Part shown: positions 18,693-27,236 of the stretch, piece by piece
How positions within the stretch are numbered: the stretch's first letter is position 1
Layout of the letters: each line of letters opens with the position of its first letter
Source of the DNA: Legionella erythra
Lineage (GTDB): Bacteria; Pseudomonadota; Gammaproteobacteria; Legionellales; Legionellaceae
NCBI RefSeq assembly: GCF_001467615.1
Contig: NZ_LNYA01000032.1
Coordinates: 1-64,000, forward strand
Direction: 5' to 3'
Length of the DNA: 64,000 nt
Made by a program: the position numbers and the translations under genes
Notes under the pieces: generated by a model
Told to the model about the DNA's origin: nothing
The model's input: only the letters and a program-made list of their open reading frames with translations
The model's database searches: none

Positions 18693-19211
18693 ATGCCTAA
18701 CCAACTTGTCACATTAAGACCTCCGCTTCCCGAAGACAGCAAAAGCTATTTTAACTGGATTAATGACCGCGAACTGGTACTTCACAACGCAGATTTTAAA
18801 CCGGTTTCCTGGCAAGAACATGAGCGCTGGTTTAATCATTTAAATGAATTGCCGACCAGCCTTTTTTTTTCAATCGTTGAAAATGCCACTCAATTACTTA
18901 TCGGCTCCTGCTCATTAAGGAACATAGATACTCAACAGGCAGAGTTACAGATTCGCATCGGCGAACCCCACTTTCACGGGAAAGGGTACGGGACAGCGGC
19001 GGTTCGTTTATTGGTTGCTCATGGATTCTCAAAGCTTAAGCTTGAATGCATTTATCTTCATGTATTCTGCCGTAATGTCCGCGCTATCAAGGCCTATGAA
19101 AAATGCCACTTCAAGATTGATAGTAAACTGGAGAAGGCTGCATTTATTGATAACCAATACATTGATATGTTTCGTATGTCAGTCAATCGCGATTTAATTC
19201 AGAAGTTGTAA
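18693..19211 (+). CDS. GNAT-family N-acetyltransferase
   Basis: A 172-residue acetyltransferase of the RimJ/RimL-like group. LRPPLPEDSKSYFNWINDRE at the N-terminus, the acetyl-CoA loop GEPHFHGKGYGTAAV and the C-terminal HVFCRNVRAIKAYEKCHFK are all family features. The middle match GSCSLRNID suits sugar-amine or peptide acetylation. It stands alone on the plus strand between two minus-strand blocks, with its own promoter. The last 18 bases overlap the 3' end of the convergent glycosyltransferase gene. In this locus, N-acetylation of an amino sugar is plausible. Confidence 0.82.
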   Translation: MPNQLVTLRPPLPEDSKSYFNWINDRELVLHNADFKPVSWQEHERWFNHLNELPTSLFFSIVENATQLLIGSCSLRNIDTQQAELQIRIGEPHFHGKGYGTAAVRLLVAHGFSKLKLECIYLHVFCRNVRAIKAYEKCHFKIDSKLEKAAFIDNQYIDMFRMSVNRDLIQKL

Positions 19212-20468
19212 ATCCCCGGCTAACAACCGGCTGTAGATTTGATCAAACCGTTTCGCTGCTACTGTATCGGAATGCCATTTTAGGCAAAATTCCCTGCTTT
19301 TCTGACCTATTTCAATCCTTTTTTGTGGGTTCAGGATTAAATCCCTTAGGATGTCCTCCACCGTATCCGGCAGAGCACTGATAATGGGCAATTCGTCTGC
19401 GCACTCCGGCAATTCCGCTCGCAGGGATTCAAGCCACTCAGGGCGGATATAGCAAATGACCGGTTTCGCCAGCATCATGGCCTCCCGCGCCGTCGCACCG
19501 TACCAGCCGTAAGAAAGCATATCCAGGAAGATATCGGCTTGAACCTGATAGTAACGAATATCCCTGTTTGCTATGCCTTCGGGAGAAATAAGTTCAATTT
19601 TTAAGCCTTCATCCTGAAATTTTTTAATCAGGGGAAGGTAAACATGAGTCGACTTGATATTGACGCCACTTTCCTTCGTTCGGTCTCGTTTATTACCTAC
19701 CGCGTGGTAAACATACGTTTTCTCTTCATCGTTCCTTATTTTGAAATTTTCAGGCACCTCAATGTCGGGATGCCAAATCTCCGCGTTTAAACAATAGACT
19801 TCAGGTACTTCATGGACTGTAGGTGCAGCATTATAATCTGTCCGATTGCCGCCGAATAAACATTGATAATCGGCTATCTGATTACGAAATATCCCCCATG
19901 CCAGATTTTTTGAATCACTGCACACATCCTTTTGGTGCTTCCAAATACAAATATTACAAACCGGGGTCTTATCCCATTTCGAAAAGGATGATTGTGAAAC
20001 ACCATCCAGGCAACCATTATTGGTATAGACAATTTTTTTATTCAGCTTTTTTAAAACATGAATCTCATACGCTTCACCAAAGTTGGATTTAAACCAGCTG
20101 CTTATGGAGGTACCGAATTGTATTCCATTGGTATTGCTGAAATGAAATACCTCATACTGCAGGAGCGATTTTAAATAAAACTTTAAATCGGTATACAGGG
20201 AACCCGTGCAATTGATTCTGAAATCTTCGCCATGATAATAAATTTGCGAATGAGGATTAGAATCCCAATTCAAGACATCCGCTCTCCATCCCAATTGCCG
20301 CAGGGCACGTGATAAATACCAACCGTTGTAATAGCATTGACCGGCAAAGAGGACAGACTTTCGTCGACCAAACAGCCACCCTCGAACTTTTACATACGAG
20401 CTGATAAAAGCAAGCGCCATTTTGATTAAGGATTTATCGTATTTTTTTAGAATTTTACTGGAAAGCAA
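19194..20468 (-). CDS. glycosyltransferase, GT-B fold
   Basis: A 424-residue protein. VLFAGQCYYNGWYLSRALRQLGW near the N-terminus and the C-terminal donor-site region SYGWYGATAREAMMLAKPVICYI are typical of GT4-like transferases (Rossmann halves, conserved E). The CNICIWKHQKDVC segment contains several cysteines and could bind metal. The TTG start at 20468 is supported by AGAGGA seven bases upstream; the first ATG (20420) lacks a box. It is the last gene of the eleven-gene wbp operon. It is unrelated to the three paralogues at 12621-16749. Donor unknown. Confidence 0.75.
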   Translation of the reverse strand: MLSSKILKKYDKSLIKMALAFISSYVKVRGWLFGRRKSVLFAGQCYYNGWYLSRALRQLGWRADVLNWDSNPHSQIYYHGEDFRINCTGSLYTDLKFYLKSLLQYEVFHFSNTNGIQFGTSISSWFKSNFGEAYEIHVLKKLNKKIVYTNNGCLDGVSQSSFSKWDKTPVCNICIWKHQKDVCSDSKNLAWGIFRNQIADYQCLFGGNRTDYNAAPTVHEVPEVYCLNAEIWHPDIEVPENFKIRNDEEKTYVYHAVGNKRDRTKESGVNIKSTHVYLPLIKKFQDEGLKIELISPEGIANRDIRYYQVQADIFLDMLSYGWYGATAREAMMLAKPVICYIRPEWLESLRAELPECADELPIISALPDTVEDILRDLILNPQKRIEIGQKSREFCLKWHSDTVAAKRFDQIYSRLLAGDLQLLN

Positions 20469-20502
20469 GCTGTCATTCCTCTTGTTGTCGTTTAATCAAG
20501 GA

Positions 20503-21306
20503 TTAACCTATATTCTTACGGCCGTTTTCCGCCAGCAGTGCATCATAGGCCGCCATAACCGCCGCAGCCCTTCCTTCAACAGCCCGTAACACCCTGGCAC
20601 GGGGCAGCATGGGCGTTTCCTGCCACCACCCAGGATGCGTTAACACGTGCAAGCGAGAATCACTCGCCTCCTCCAATATGTTTTTTAAGCGTCTGAAGCG
20701 CCAGTAGCCATTAGAATCGGAACAATACGAGATCTCATTTTTAAAAAAACTGGAATAACAATTTATCAGTCCCCCATAACTTGCCTTTTCACAGTGCAAA
20801 ATGGCTTTGAGGGGGTTATGAAAACTGAATACCTCAATACCTACGTCAAACCAGTCTTCCAACCATTTTTTTTCATGAACTATCAATTCATCCAGTTGAT
20901 CTTCCGAGGTCACATCATAATAATCAGCATCAAAATGTAAACCTATCTGATGCCCCATCTGAATGATTTGCCTGATAATATTTGATTGGCTTTTTTCAAG
21001 CAGATTATAAAATTCGCAGTGAGGATTTATAAAATAGGTTGCAGTAATCGATTCTTCCTGTTCGATTTGAGCCACACGCAAAGCCCGATTTAGAGAGAAA
21101 TCGCAATCATGCCGCCATAAAACATAGTTTTCAGCCGAATCCAATTGATTATAAGTAATGAACTTATAATTCGATTTAGCCAATCTTAGTAAATTTTTGT
21201 ACTCATTGATAGTAAAGTCATCTATATGATATTGCAGACCTTTATCGCTGTTTAAATCCACATTCATTGGGCGCATTACTCTTAAGCTGTATCGGACACA
21301 CGGCAT
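20503..21306 (-). CDS. polysaccharide deacetylase-like (NodB/CE4-related) protein
   Basis: A 267-residue protein with pieces of the NodB fold. LWRHDCDFSLNRAL (residues 63-76) stands at the place of the catalytic/metal Asp motif, GHQIGLHFDADYY (118-130) at the metal His motif, and LTHPGWW near the C-terminus. The motifs are altered from the classic TFDDG and H(S/T)xxH, so catalytic competence is uncertain. No signal peptide is evident, which points to a cytoplasmic step acting on a lipid-linked or nucleotide-linked sugar. An alternative ATG lies at 21267. It is in the wbp operon, between an epimerase and a glycosyltransferase. Confidence 0.65.
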   Translation of the reverse strand: MPCVRYSLRVMRPMNVDLNSDKGLQYHIDDFTINEYKNLLRLAKSNYKFITYNQLDSAENYVLWRHDCDFSLNRALRVAQIEQEESITATYFINPHCEFYNLLEKSQSNIIRQIIQMGHQIGLHFDADYYDVTSEDQLDELIVHEKKWLEDWFDVGIEVFSFHNPLKAILHCEKASYGGLINCYSSFFKNEISYCSDSNGYWRFRRLKNILEEASDSRLHVLTHPGWWQETPMLPRARVLRAVEGRAAAVMAAYDALLAENGRKNIG

Positions 21307-21333
21307 TGAATTATATTAAATCCGCATGCAATT

Positions 21334-22203
21334 TCATAGAAGATCAACTACGCCCTTATGAAAGGATGTCAGCGGTCGAGCAAGCAGGGTGCGCATTGGT
21401 TCATTATCAGCAATAATATTAGCTGCGTCGCCATCCAGGTACTCGAAACACGGCAAGATACCGGTTTGACTACCTATTATTTCAGCAATTTGACGGATAC
21501 TCAAAATATCCGGTCCCGACACATTAAGGATATGGCTTTCTCTGGTCTGCAGACACTGATCAATTAAGTCCCTGACATCATTTACGTGCACAGGGTTAAT
21601 TGCAATGCCATCCTCTCCTTGCAGGGAAACAGGAATATGCTGGCGTATACTTTCAACCAACCGCGGCAATAACATGCTTTTCTTTTGGCCATGACCATAG
21701 ATAAAAAAAGGGCGGAGGATAAAAACTGACAAGTGTTGAGCATAAGCCTGCACCAGTTTTTCTGCAGCATATTTTGTACTGAAATAATAATTTAATGGCC
21801 CGGCAGGCAATTGTACCGGTGTCAACTCAGTCACAGGTTCAGCACTAGCCCCATAAATACCGCCAGTGGACGCAAAAACAAAATGGCTGGCTTGCGCCTT
21901 ATGGGCATAATCCAGTAACGTCGCAGTAGCGGCTACACTCACATTAAAAACAGAAAGTGCGCTCGCTGGAAAGTCACGAAATTTTTCAGACTGCGCCAGA
22001 TGAATAACAGCATCAACCGTCCTGGGAAGCAGCGTCACGTCCAACCCCGCAGCCAGATCGCATTCATAATATCGGACATTCTTTTGCTCTGTATCAGGTT
22101 TCTTTTGTACCAGAGCATGGATTTCATAATCATGGGCATAGTGTTCGATGAAGTGCCTGCCTACCAAACCAGTACTACCGGTAATGACTATTCGCTTTTG
22201 CAT
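21334..22203 (-). CDS. NAD-dependent epimerase/dehydratase
   Basis: Extended SDR of about 289 residues. RIVITGSTGLVGRHF is the NAD site, HLAQSEKF follows, and YYFSTKYAAEKL supplies the active-site Tyr and Lys. The ATG at 22203 was chosen because AGGA stands six bases before it; a start at 22233 would overlap the upstream gene by 22 bases. It is in the wbp operon, eight bases behind the second AsnB-like gene, repeating the amidotransferase-epimerase pairing seen at 4222-7107. The reaction may be 4-epimerisation or 4-keto reduction of the sugar. Confidence 0.82.
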   Translation of the reverse strand: MQKRIVITGSTGLVGRHFIEHYAHDYEIHALVQKKPDTEQKNVRYYECDLAAGLDVTLLPRTVDAVIHLAQSEKFRDFPASALSVFNVSVAATATLLDYAHKAQASHFVFASTGGIYGASAEPVTELTPVQLPAGPLNYYFSTKYAAEKLVQAYAQHLSVFILRPFFIYGHGQKKSMLLPRLVESIRQHIPVSLQGEDGIAINPVHVNDVRDLIDQCLQTRESHILNVSGPDILSIRQIAEIIGSQTGILPCFEYLDGDAANIIADNEPMRTLLARPLTSFHKGVVDLL

Positions 22204-22211
22204 TCTATTTC

Positions 22212-24089
22212 CTAATAATACTGACCTAGCCATGTCTCAACGCTTAATAATGCCCAAATCAGCAGGCGATGGTTGGTTGAGCCATTTAAGTGTTCACGAA
22301 TCAAACGCTCAACCGGTACGCTGTCCATAAAAGTATAAATTTTTGCATTTTTGTTGAGCAAAACTTTTTTTACAAACTCGATACTCTCTCCCTTGAACCA
22401 ACTGGCATCGGGTGCTGAAAATCCTTGCTTTTCAGCTTTGGTGATTTTTTCGGGAATATAATGAGTCATGACATCACGAAGTATCTGTTTGCCATCATTG
22501 GTTTTATTTAAATATTTATTCGCTTTGTCGGTAATTTCATTTTCATTAATGCGCACAATTTCATGAAGATTATTTAGTTTAAGGCGCACTGGGCAGCGCA
22601 TGGCAAAATCCACCAAATCATTATCCAGAAATGGAACCCGGCTTTCCAGGCCATGTGCCATGCTCAGTTTATCCTCAACTACAAGCAAACCATGTAAAAA
22701 TGTCTTCGCCTCGAAATAAAGTGAATGATTGATATAATCTTCAGGCGTATACAGGTTTTCAGGATGATGCTGGAAAACATCTCGGAAAATATCCCGCGTA
22801 TTCACATGGCTAACCTCATCCCAAATGGGCGCAAAAGCCTGCTTAATAACATTATTTGGAATCAGACGTTGCCAGAACTGATAATACTTATCGATGTAAT
22901 GCTCAAAATCATCATTGACCACGGCGCGATAATACCGCCAGGGGTAACCACCGAAAAGTTCATCGCCACCCGCACCGCTCAAAACGACTTTGACAAATTT
23001 GCTCGCTAACTTTGCCGCATAAAAATTAGGGTAGCTTTGACCGACACGAGGCTCTTCCAAATGGGTGACCAATTTAGTCAGTACTCTTTCCATATCGCCT
23101 GCTTTCAAAACCATTTCGTAATGTTCTGTTTTGAAACAGTAAGACATATACTCTGCCTGGCTGCGCTCATCGAACGCCAACTCAAGACCCGAAGCAGAAT
23201 GCAGATCAAAACCGCAGGTAAATGTTTTCATGTAGGGATACGATTGAGCAGCAATGGCAGTGATGGATCCGCTATCCAGACCCCCGCTTAAATAGCTGCC
23301 TAACTCGACATCGGTCATCAATTGGCGATTGACCGCCTGATGAAACAACCGATGCAATTCTTCGCGATATTCTTCGTCGCTTATTTTTTCAGCAGGCTCT
23401 GAGAAATCAAAATCCCAATACTCTCTCAATTTCAACGTTTTATTTTCGGCGCGCAAATCCAGTACCCCGACATGCCCTGCCGGAAAAATCTTGATATCAT
23501 CAAGAAAAGTTCTGTTCGTGAAAATGTTCTGAAAGGTAAAATACTCTAACAAAGCGGCTTTATCGATGTTGGGTTGAAAGGCAGGATGCGCCGTGATCGC
23601 CTTCTGTTCTGATCCGAATGCAAAAAAACCGACCTGTTCTGTGTAGTAAACCGGTTTGATGCCATAACGATCACGAGCCAACAACAGCGTCTGGCATTGC
23701 CGGTCCCAGAGGGCAAAAGCAAACATGCCATTAAAGCGTTCAATGGCTTTAGCGCCCCAATGAATCAAGGCATTAAGCACCACCTCACTGTCGGTATTTG
23801 AACGAAAATAGAAACCCTGCTGTTCAAGTTCACGCCGCAATTCGCGGAAATTATACACTTCTCCATTGTAACTCAGAACATAGCGCTGATTGATGGAAAC
23901 CATGGGCTGACTGCCAGCAGCCGATAAATCAATAATGGCCAAACGACGATGCCCCAGAGCGACATTATCCTCAAGCCAATAGCCTTCTCCGTCAGGTCCT
24001 CGATGGCTGATGGCATCTGTCATTTTCTGGAGTATATCGCGGGTGGCTGCGCCACCCTTCAGATCAATATAACCTGCAATTCCACACAT
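22212..24089 (-). CDS. asnB: glutamine-dependent amidotransferase, AsnB family, second copy
   Basis: A 625-residue class II amidotransferase. Cys2 in MCGIAGYID, the glutaminase residues SYNGEVYNFRELR and the ATP-binding SGGLDSGS are present. It is clearly a different paralogue from the one at 5167-7107, not a recent copy. Its place inside the wbpABDI operon supports amidation of a uronic acid sugar rather than asparagine supply. An epimerase gene follows within eight bases. The assignment to sugar metabolism is inference; biochemical asparagine synthetase activity cannot be excluded. Confidence 0.86.
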   Translation of the reverse strand: MCGIAGYIDLKGGAATRDILQKMTDAISHRGPDGEGYWLEDNVALGHRRLAIIDLSAAGSQPMVSINQRYVLSYNGEVYNFRELRRELEQQGFYFRSNTDSEVVLNALIHWGAKAIERFNGMFAFALWDRQCQTLLLARDRYGIKPVYYTEQVGFFAFGSEQKAITAHPAFQPNIDKAALLEYFTFQNIFTNRTFLDDIKIFPAGHVGVLDLRAENKTLKLREYWDFDFSEPAEKISDEEYREELHRLFHQAVNRQLMTDVELGSYLSGGLDSGSITAIAAQSYPYMKTFTCGFDLHSASGLELAFDERSQAEYMSYCFKTEHYEMVLKAGDMERVLTKLVTHLEEPRVGQSYPNFYAAKLASKFVKVVLSGAGGDELFGGYPWRYYRAVVNDDFEHYIDKYYQFWQRLIPNNVIKQAFAPIWDEVSHVNTRDIFRDVFQHHPENLYTPEDYINHSLYFEAKTFLHGLLVVEDKLSMAHGLESRVPFLDNDLVDFAMRCPVRLKLNNLHEIVRINENEITDKANKYLNKTNDGKQILRDVMTHYIPEKITKAEKQGFSAPDASWFKGESIEFVKKVLLNKNAKIYTFMDSVPVERLIREHLNGSTNHRLLIWALLSVETWLGQYY

Positions 24090-24122
24090 CGAGTTTCTCT
24101 TTATTGCCAGTAGTCACACCTG

Positions 24123-24962
24123 TTATTGCTTACAGGCTTTCAGATAAAGGCCATGACGGTGAGTATCTCCCTTGGGAGACTCATAAACTTCAGCCTGCAC
24201 GTTGTTGAAGCCCAATTCATCAAGCGCGCCCACGAGTTCATAATATCTAAAATGATGAAAATGAACGGAATCAGGCAGCAAATCCGCTCGCTCCGTCCAG
24301 ATATAGGTAGAAATATAAATATTTCCGCCTTTTTTTAGAACCTCTCTGGCTTGGCTTAAGGCACGGCGCCAATCAAAAATGTGATCCAGACTGGTATTGA
24401 ATAGAACATGATCGAATGACTCTTTTCTAAAAGGAAGAAACTCTCCCGTTCCAATGATCCGGAAAGGCTCATTGCGGCTACAGAAAGGATCCAAACCCAC
24501 GTAATTCGCCGTGTCTGGTAAAAGACTGGCGCCCAAGGAGGGATCATCGCATCCTACATCCAGGGTCAGGCCGTGACAATCGTTTAAAAAATTGGTCATG
24601 CGGAAAAAGTGCTTCTGGGCTGCACCTTCCGTTGGTGCGGCATTGACTTCACCGGATTGCTTAATGGTTGCCAATAGAAAATATTGCAAAAAGCTATCTG
24701 CGTAATGCTCCAACGGTACCTGAAGCCGGGTAGTAAAAAAAGGAACAAGCTTTGTCGGCATTAGAATGGGTAAGCCATCACGAATGTCATAAACATGCTC
24801 ATCATCGGTAAGCGTTAAACCATCGTCACTTAACCGCAAAGGCATACCTGTGTCAGGCGAAACGAACAAATGCAACACCTCATCCAGTTTCAGTCGACAG
24901 GCATGTGGTCGCTGTTTTAATTCCTCAGGGGATATTGTCCTCTCATCCTTTTTTAATTCCAT
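24123..24962 (-). CDS. class I methyltransferase with Trm112-like N-terminal region
   Basis: A 279-residue protein. Residues about 25-75 (LFVSPDTGMPLRL...YDIRDGLPILMP) resemble the Trm112-like leader found before many sugar methyltransferases, but without the usual cysteines. Then follow motif I LTLDVGCDDPSLGASL, YVGLDPF and LFNTSLDHIFDWRRAL, ending with VLKKGGNIYIS. It is in the wbp operon, 33 bases before the second amidotransferase gene. An O-methylation or other tailoring of the glycan is likely; the substrate is not known. Confidence 0.76.
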   Translation of the reverse strand: MELKKDERTISPEELKQRPHACRLKLDEVLHLFVSPDTGMPLRLSDDGLTLTDDEHVYDIRDGLPILMPTKLVPFFTTRLQVPLEHYADSFLQYFLLATIKQSGEVNAAPTEGAAQKHFFRMTNFLNDCHGLTLDVGCDDPSLGASLLPDTANYVGLDPFCSRNEPFRIIGTGEFLPFRKESFDHVLFNTSLDHIFDWRRALSQAREVLKKGGNIYISTYIWTERADLLPDSVHFHHFRYYELVGALDELGFNNVQAEVYESPKGDTHRHGLYLKACKQ

Positions 24963-24981
24963 TGTTTTCTCACTAAAAGAG

Positions 24982-25983
24982 TTAAGCGGGTTCCTGAATC
25001 AATCTTTCAAACTCAAATTTCCCAGTCTTTCGCCAATGTATCAATTTTTCCAAACCGGTTTTTAAATCGTAACGGTATTGGAAATCAATGTCCTGACTGG
25101 CCTTTTGCACAGAACCAATCCGATTTTTAACCAACTGCCTGGCATCATCTGCGCTATACGGTTTGTAATTAACCGTCAGGCTTGATTGTTTCAGTGATAG
25201 AATTAATTCACAGAGTTGTTTGATAGTGGTCTGTACTTCTGTGCCGACATTATAAAAGCCATACGGTGTATCCGATAACAGCGCACAGAGATTGGATCGC
25301 GCAACATCCTCGACATAGATAAAATCATAAGCCTGACTGCCATCGCCGTTAATGGTGGGGGCTTCATTGGCATCGATTTTATTGAGCATAATGGGAATAA
25401 CGCCGGAATAGACGGCATGTTGATCCTGCCCCGGACCATAGACATTCATGTAGCGCAAACCAATCACCTGCAAACCATAACGGTCATAAAACGCCGTGCA
25501 CATGGCTTCGCCAGATATTTTGGTGGACCCATAAAAATTTTTATTATTAAACGGGTGCTCTTCCGTCATCGGCACCGCCACCGCATCGCCGTAAACAGAG
25601 GCACTGGACGAATAAATCAGTTTTTTTACCTTGTGTTTGACACAGGCTTCAAGAACATTGAATGTACCGGCCACATTCACTTCAAAGGCCGTACGCGGAA
25701 AATCCTTGCAGTGTAAAAGCCACATCGCCGCCAGATGAAAGACATAATCGACCCCTTCAAATGCCTTATCCAATACATCCGTTTCCCGTATGTCGCCGCC
25801 ATAAGGAAACACATAACAACGGGGATCCTCAAGGCAATCTTTAATGTTAGCTAGTTTACCGCGGGAGAAGTTATCATAAATAATCACTTCGGACACATCG
25901 GTTTTGAGTAATTCCCTGACAACGAATCCACCGATAAACCCGGCTCCGCCAATCACCAGGACTTTTGCACCATGAATATTCAC
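24982..25983 (-). CDS. NAD-dependent UDP-sugar 4-epimerase-like enzyme
   Basis: Extended SDR of 333 residues. VLVIGGAGFIGGFV binds NAD, HLAAMWLLHCKDFPRTAFEVNV lies in the substrate half, and SSSASVYGDAVAVPMTEEHPFNNKNFYGSTKISGE includes the catalytic Ser and YxxxK (YGSTK). This closely follows the UDP-glucose/UDP-GlcNAc 4-epimerase group (WbpP/GalE-like). Its ATG overlaps the stop of the preceding oxidase gene by four bases (ATGA), so they are coupled. Position downstream of WbpI suggests that it acts on a related UDP-amino-uronic sugar, which is inference. Confidence 0.84.
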   Translation of the reverse strand: MNIHGAKVLVIGGAGFIGGFVVRELLKTDVSEVIIYDNFSRGKLANIKDCLEDPRCYVFPYGGDIRETDVLDKAFEGVDYVFHLAAMWLLHCKDFPRTAFEVNVAGTFNVLEACVKHKVKKLIYSSSASVYGDAVAVPMTEEHPFNNKNFYGSTKISGEAMCTAFYDRYGLQVIGLRYMNVYGPGQDQHAVYSGVIPIMLNKIDANEAPTINGDGSQAYDFIYVEDVARSNLCALLSDTPYGFYNVGTEVQTTIKQLCELILSLKQSSLTVNYKPYSADDARQLVKNRIGSVQKASQDIDFQYRYDLKTGLEKLIHWRKTGKFEFERLIQEPA

Positions 25984-27236
25984 CTTGACTCCTTTGTTAT
26001 CTCAGCCTGATGGTGTTCTTTTTCAGCGACAACCATTTTGGCAAAACTGAATGCGCTGGTAAATGCGGGGGAAACAGCATTTAGCACATGGGTTTCATTT
26101 TTAGTGGTAGACATTAAAAAATCCATCACCAATTCTTTTTTCTGTTGATCATATAATTGTGCCCGTATGCCCACTTTATCGCTGCGCAGCACGTCTTTTG
26201 CCCTAAGTCGAGGCACCAGGCTGCGGGCTGCACTTAAAAATTTTGACTTCAAAAGACGGGGCACTTCCTGATGAGTGTAGGTGCGAAAACCCTGTCGGTT
26301 AGCATAATAATGCCGGCTTAACAATGCCACTGTCTTCATTAACTCCGACAGATTGGCGCCCTGCCACCCGCGGTAATTTTCTCGCCCCAAAGCCGGAATG
26401 GCTGTGGGCCCAATGTATATTTTACCTGAAATGCTTTTGGTGAAATGAACACCCAAAAAGGGCACATTCATATCCGGAACAGGATAAATCAGGTGATTGA
26501 TGGTTAAATTGGCCGCTTTTGCCACTTCATAATAAAAACCCTTGAATGGCAAGAGTACATAACGTTTACCCAGCCCGCAACGTTCTGCAATCTGATCAGC
26601 AAACAAGCCAGCTGTGTTAAATAAATAGCCATAATGCCAACTGCCTTGCGGAGTCCGTATGCACTTGCGCGTGGTATCAATGGTTAGTTCACCGCAATTC
26701 AAATGAAATACCACTCCTTGACTTTCCAAACTAAAATATAGGTGCTGTACAATCGCCAGGGGGTCAACAACCGCTGTGTCCGGCGAATAAAGCGCCTGTC
26801 CTGTAGCCGTTCTGGCCTCAGGCTCCATGGCGCGCAGTTCCTGTTCGTCAAGGAGGTGCACCCTGGCCCCATTCGCTTTAGCACGAGTATACAGCGTGTT
26901 TAAGGCAGCTTCATCCTCCTGTTTTACCGGAACAATCACTTTACCCATGCGGTTTAATGGTAATTGATGCTCTTCGCAGTAGGTCGCCATCAAACGGGCG
27001 CCATGCAGGCAAACCTGCGATTTCAGACTACCTTCCGGATAATAAATACCCGAATGCAAAACACCGCTGTTTCGGCCGCTGGCATGCAAGCCCACTGCCG
27101 CTTCCTTTTCAAGTACCACGATTTTTGCCCGAGGCTCTGCCTTAAGCAGTTCCCATGCAACGCTTAAACCCATGATGCCGGCCCCAATGATGAGGTAATC
27201 GGCACAGGCGGCTAAGTTAGGGGGTAGCGTGTTCAA
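25980..27236 (-). CDS. lhgO: L-2-hydroxyglutarate oxidase (FAD-dependent)
   Basis: A 418-residue FAD enzyme of the DAO family, matching E. coli LhgO over its length. Shared stretches are YLIIGAGIMGLSVAWEL, GRNSGVLHSGIYYPEGSLK, NHLIYPVPDMNVPFLGVHFT, YIGPTAIPA and GIRAQ. It oxidises L-2-hydroxyglutarate to 2-oxoglutarate and passes electrons to the quinone pool at the inner membrane. The start is a TTG at 27236, since no ATG precedes the FAD site; it overlaps wbpI by 20 bases. An oxidase in a sugar operon is unexpected but fits WbpB chemistry (see findings). Alternative: a related dehydrogenase for another hydroxy acid. Confidence 0.84.
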   Translation of the reverse strand: MNTLPPNLAACADYLIIGAGIMGLSVAWELLKAEPRAKIVVLEKEAAVGLHASGRNSGVLHSGIYYPEGSLKSQVCLHGARLMATYCEEHQLPLNRMGKVIVPVKQEDEAALNTLYTRAKANGARVHLLDEQELRAMEPEARTATGQALYSPDTAVVDPLAIVQHLYFSLESQGVVFHLNCGELTIDTTRKCIRTPQGSWHYGYLFNTAGLFADQIAERCGLGKRYVLLPFKGFYYEVAKAANLTINHLIYPVPDMNVPFLGVHFTKSISGKIYIGPTAIPALGRENYRGWQGANLSELMKTVALLSRHYYANRQGFRTYTHQEVPRLLKSKFLSAARSLVPRLRAKDVLRSDKVGIRAQLYDQQKKELVMDFLMSTTKNETHVLNAVSPAFTSAFSFAKMVVAEKEHHQAEITKESR

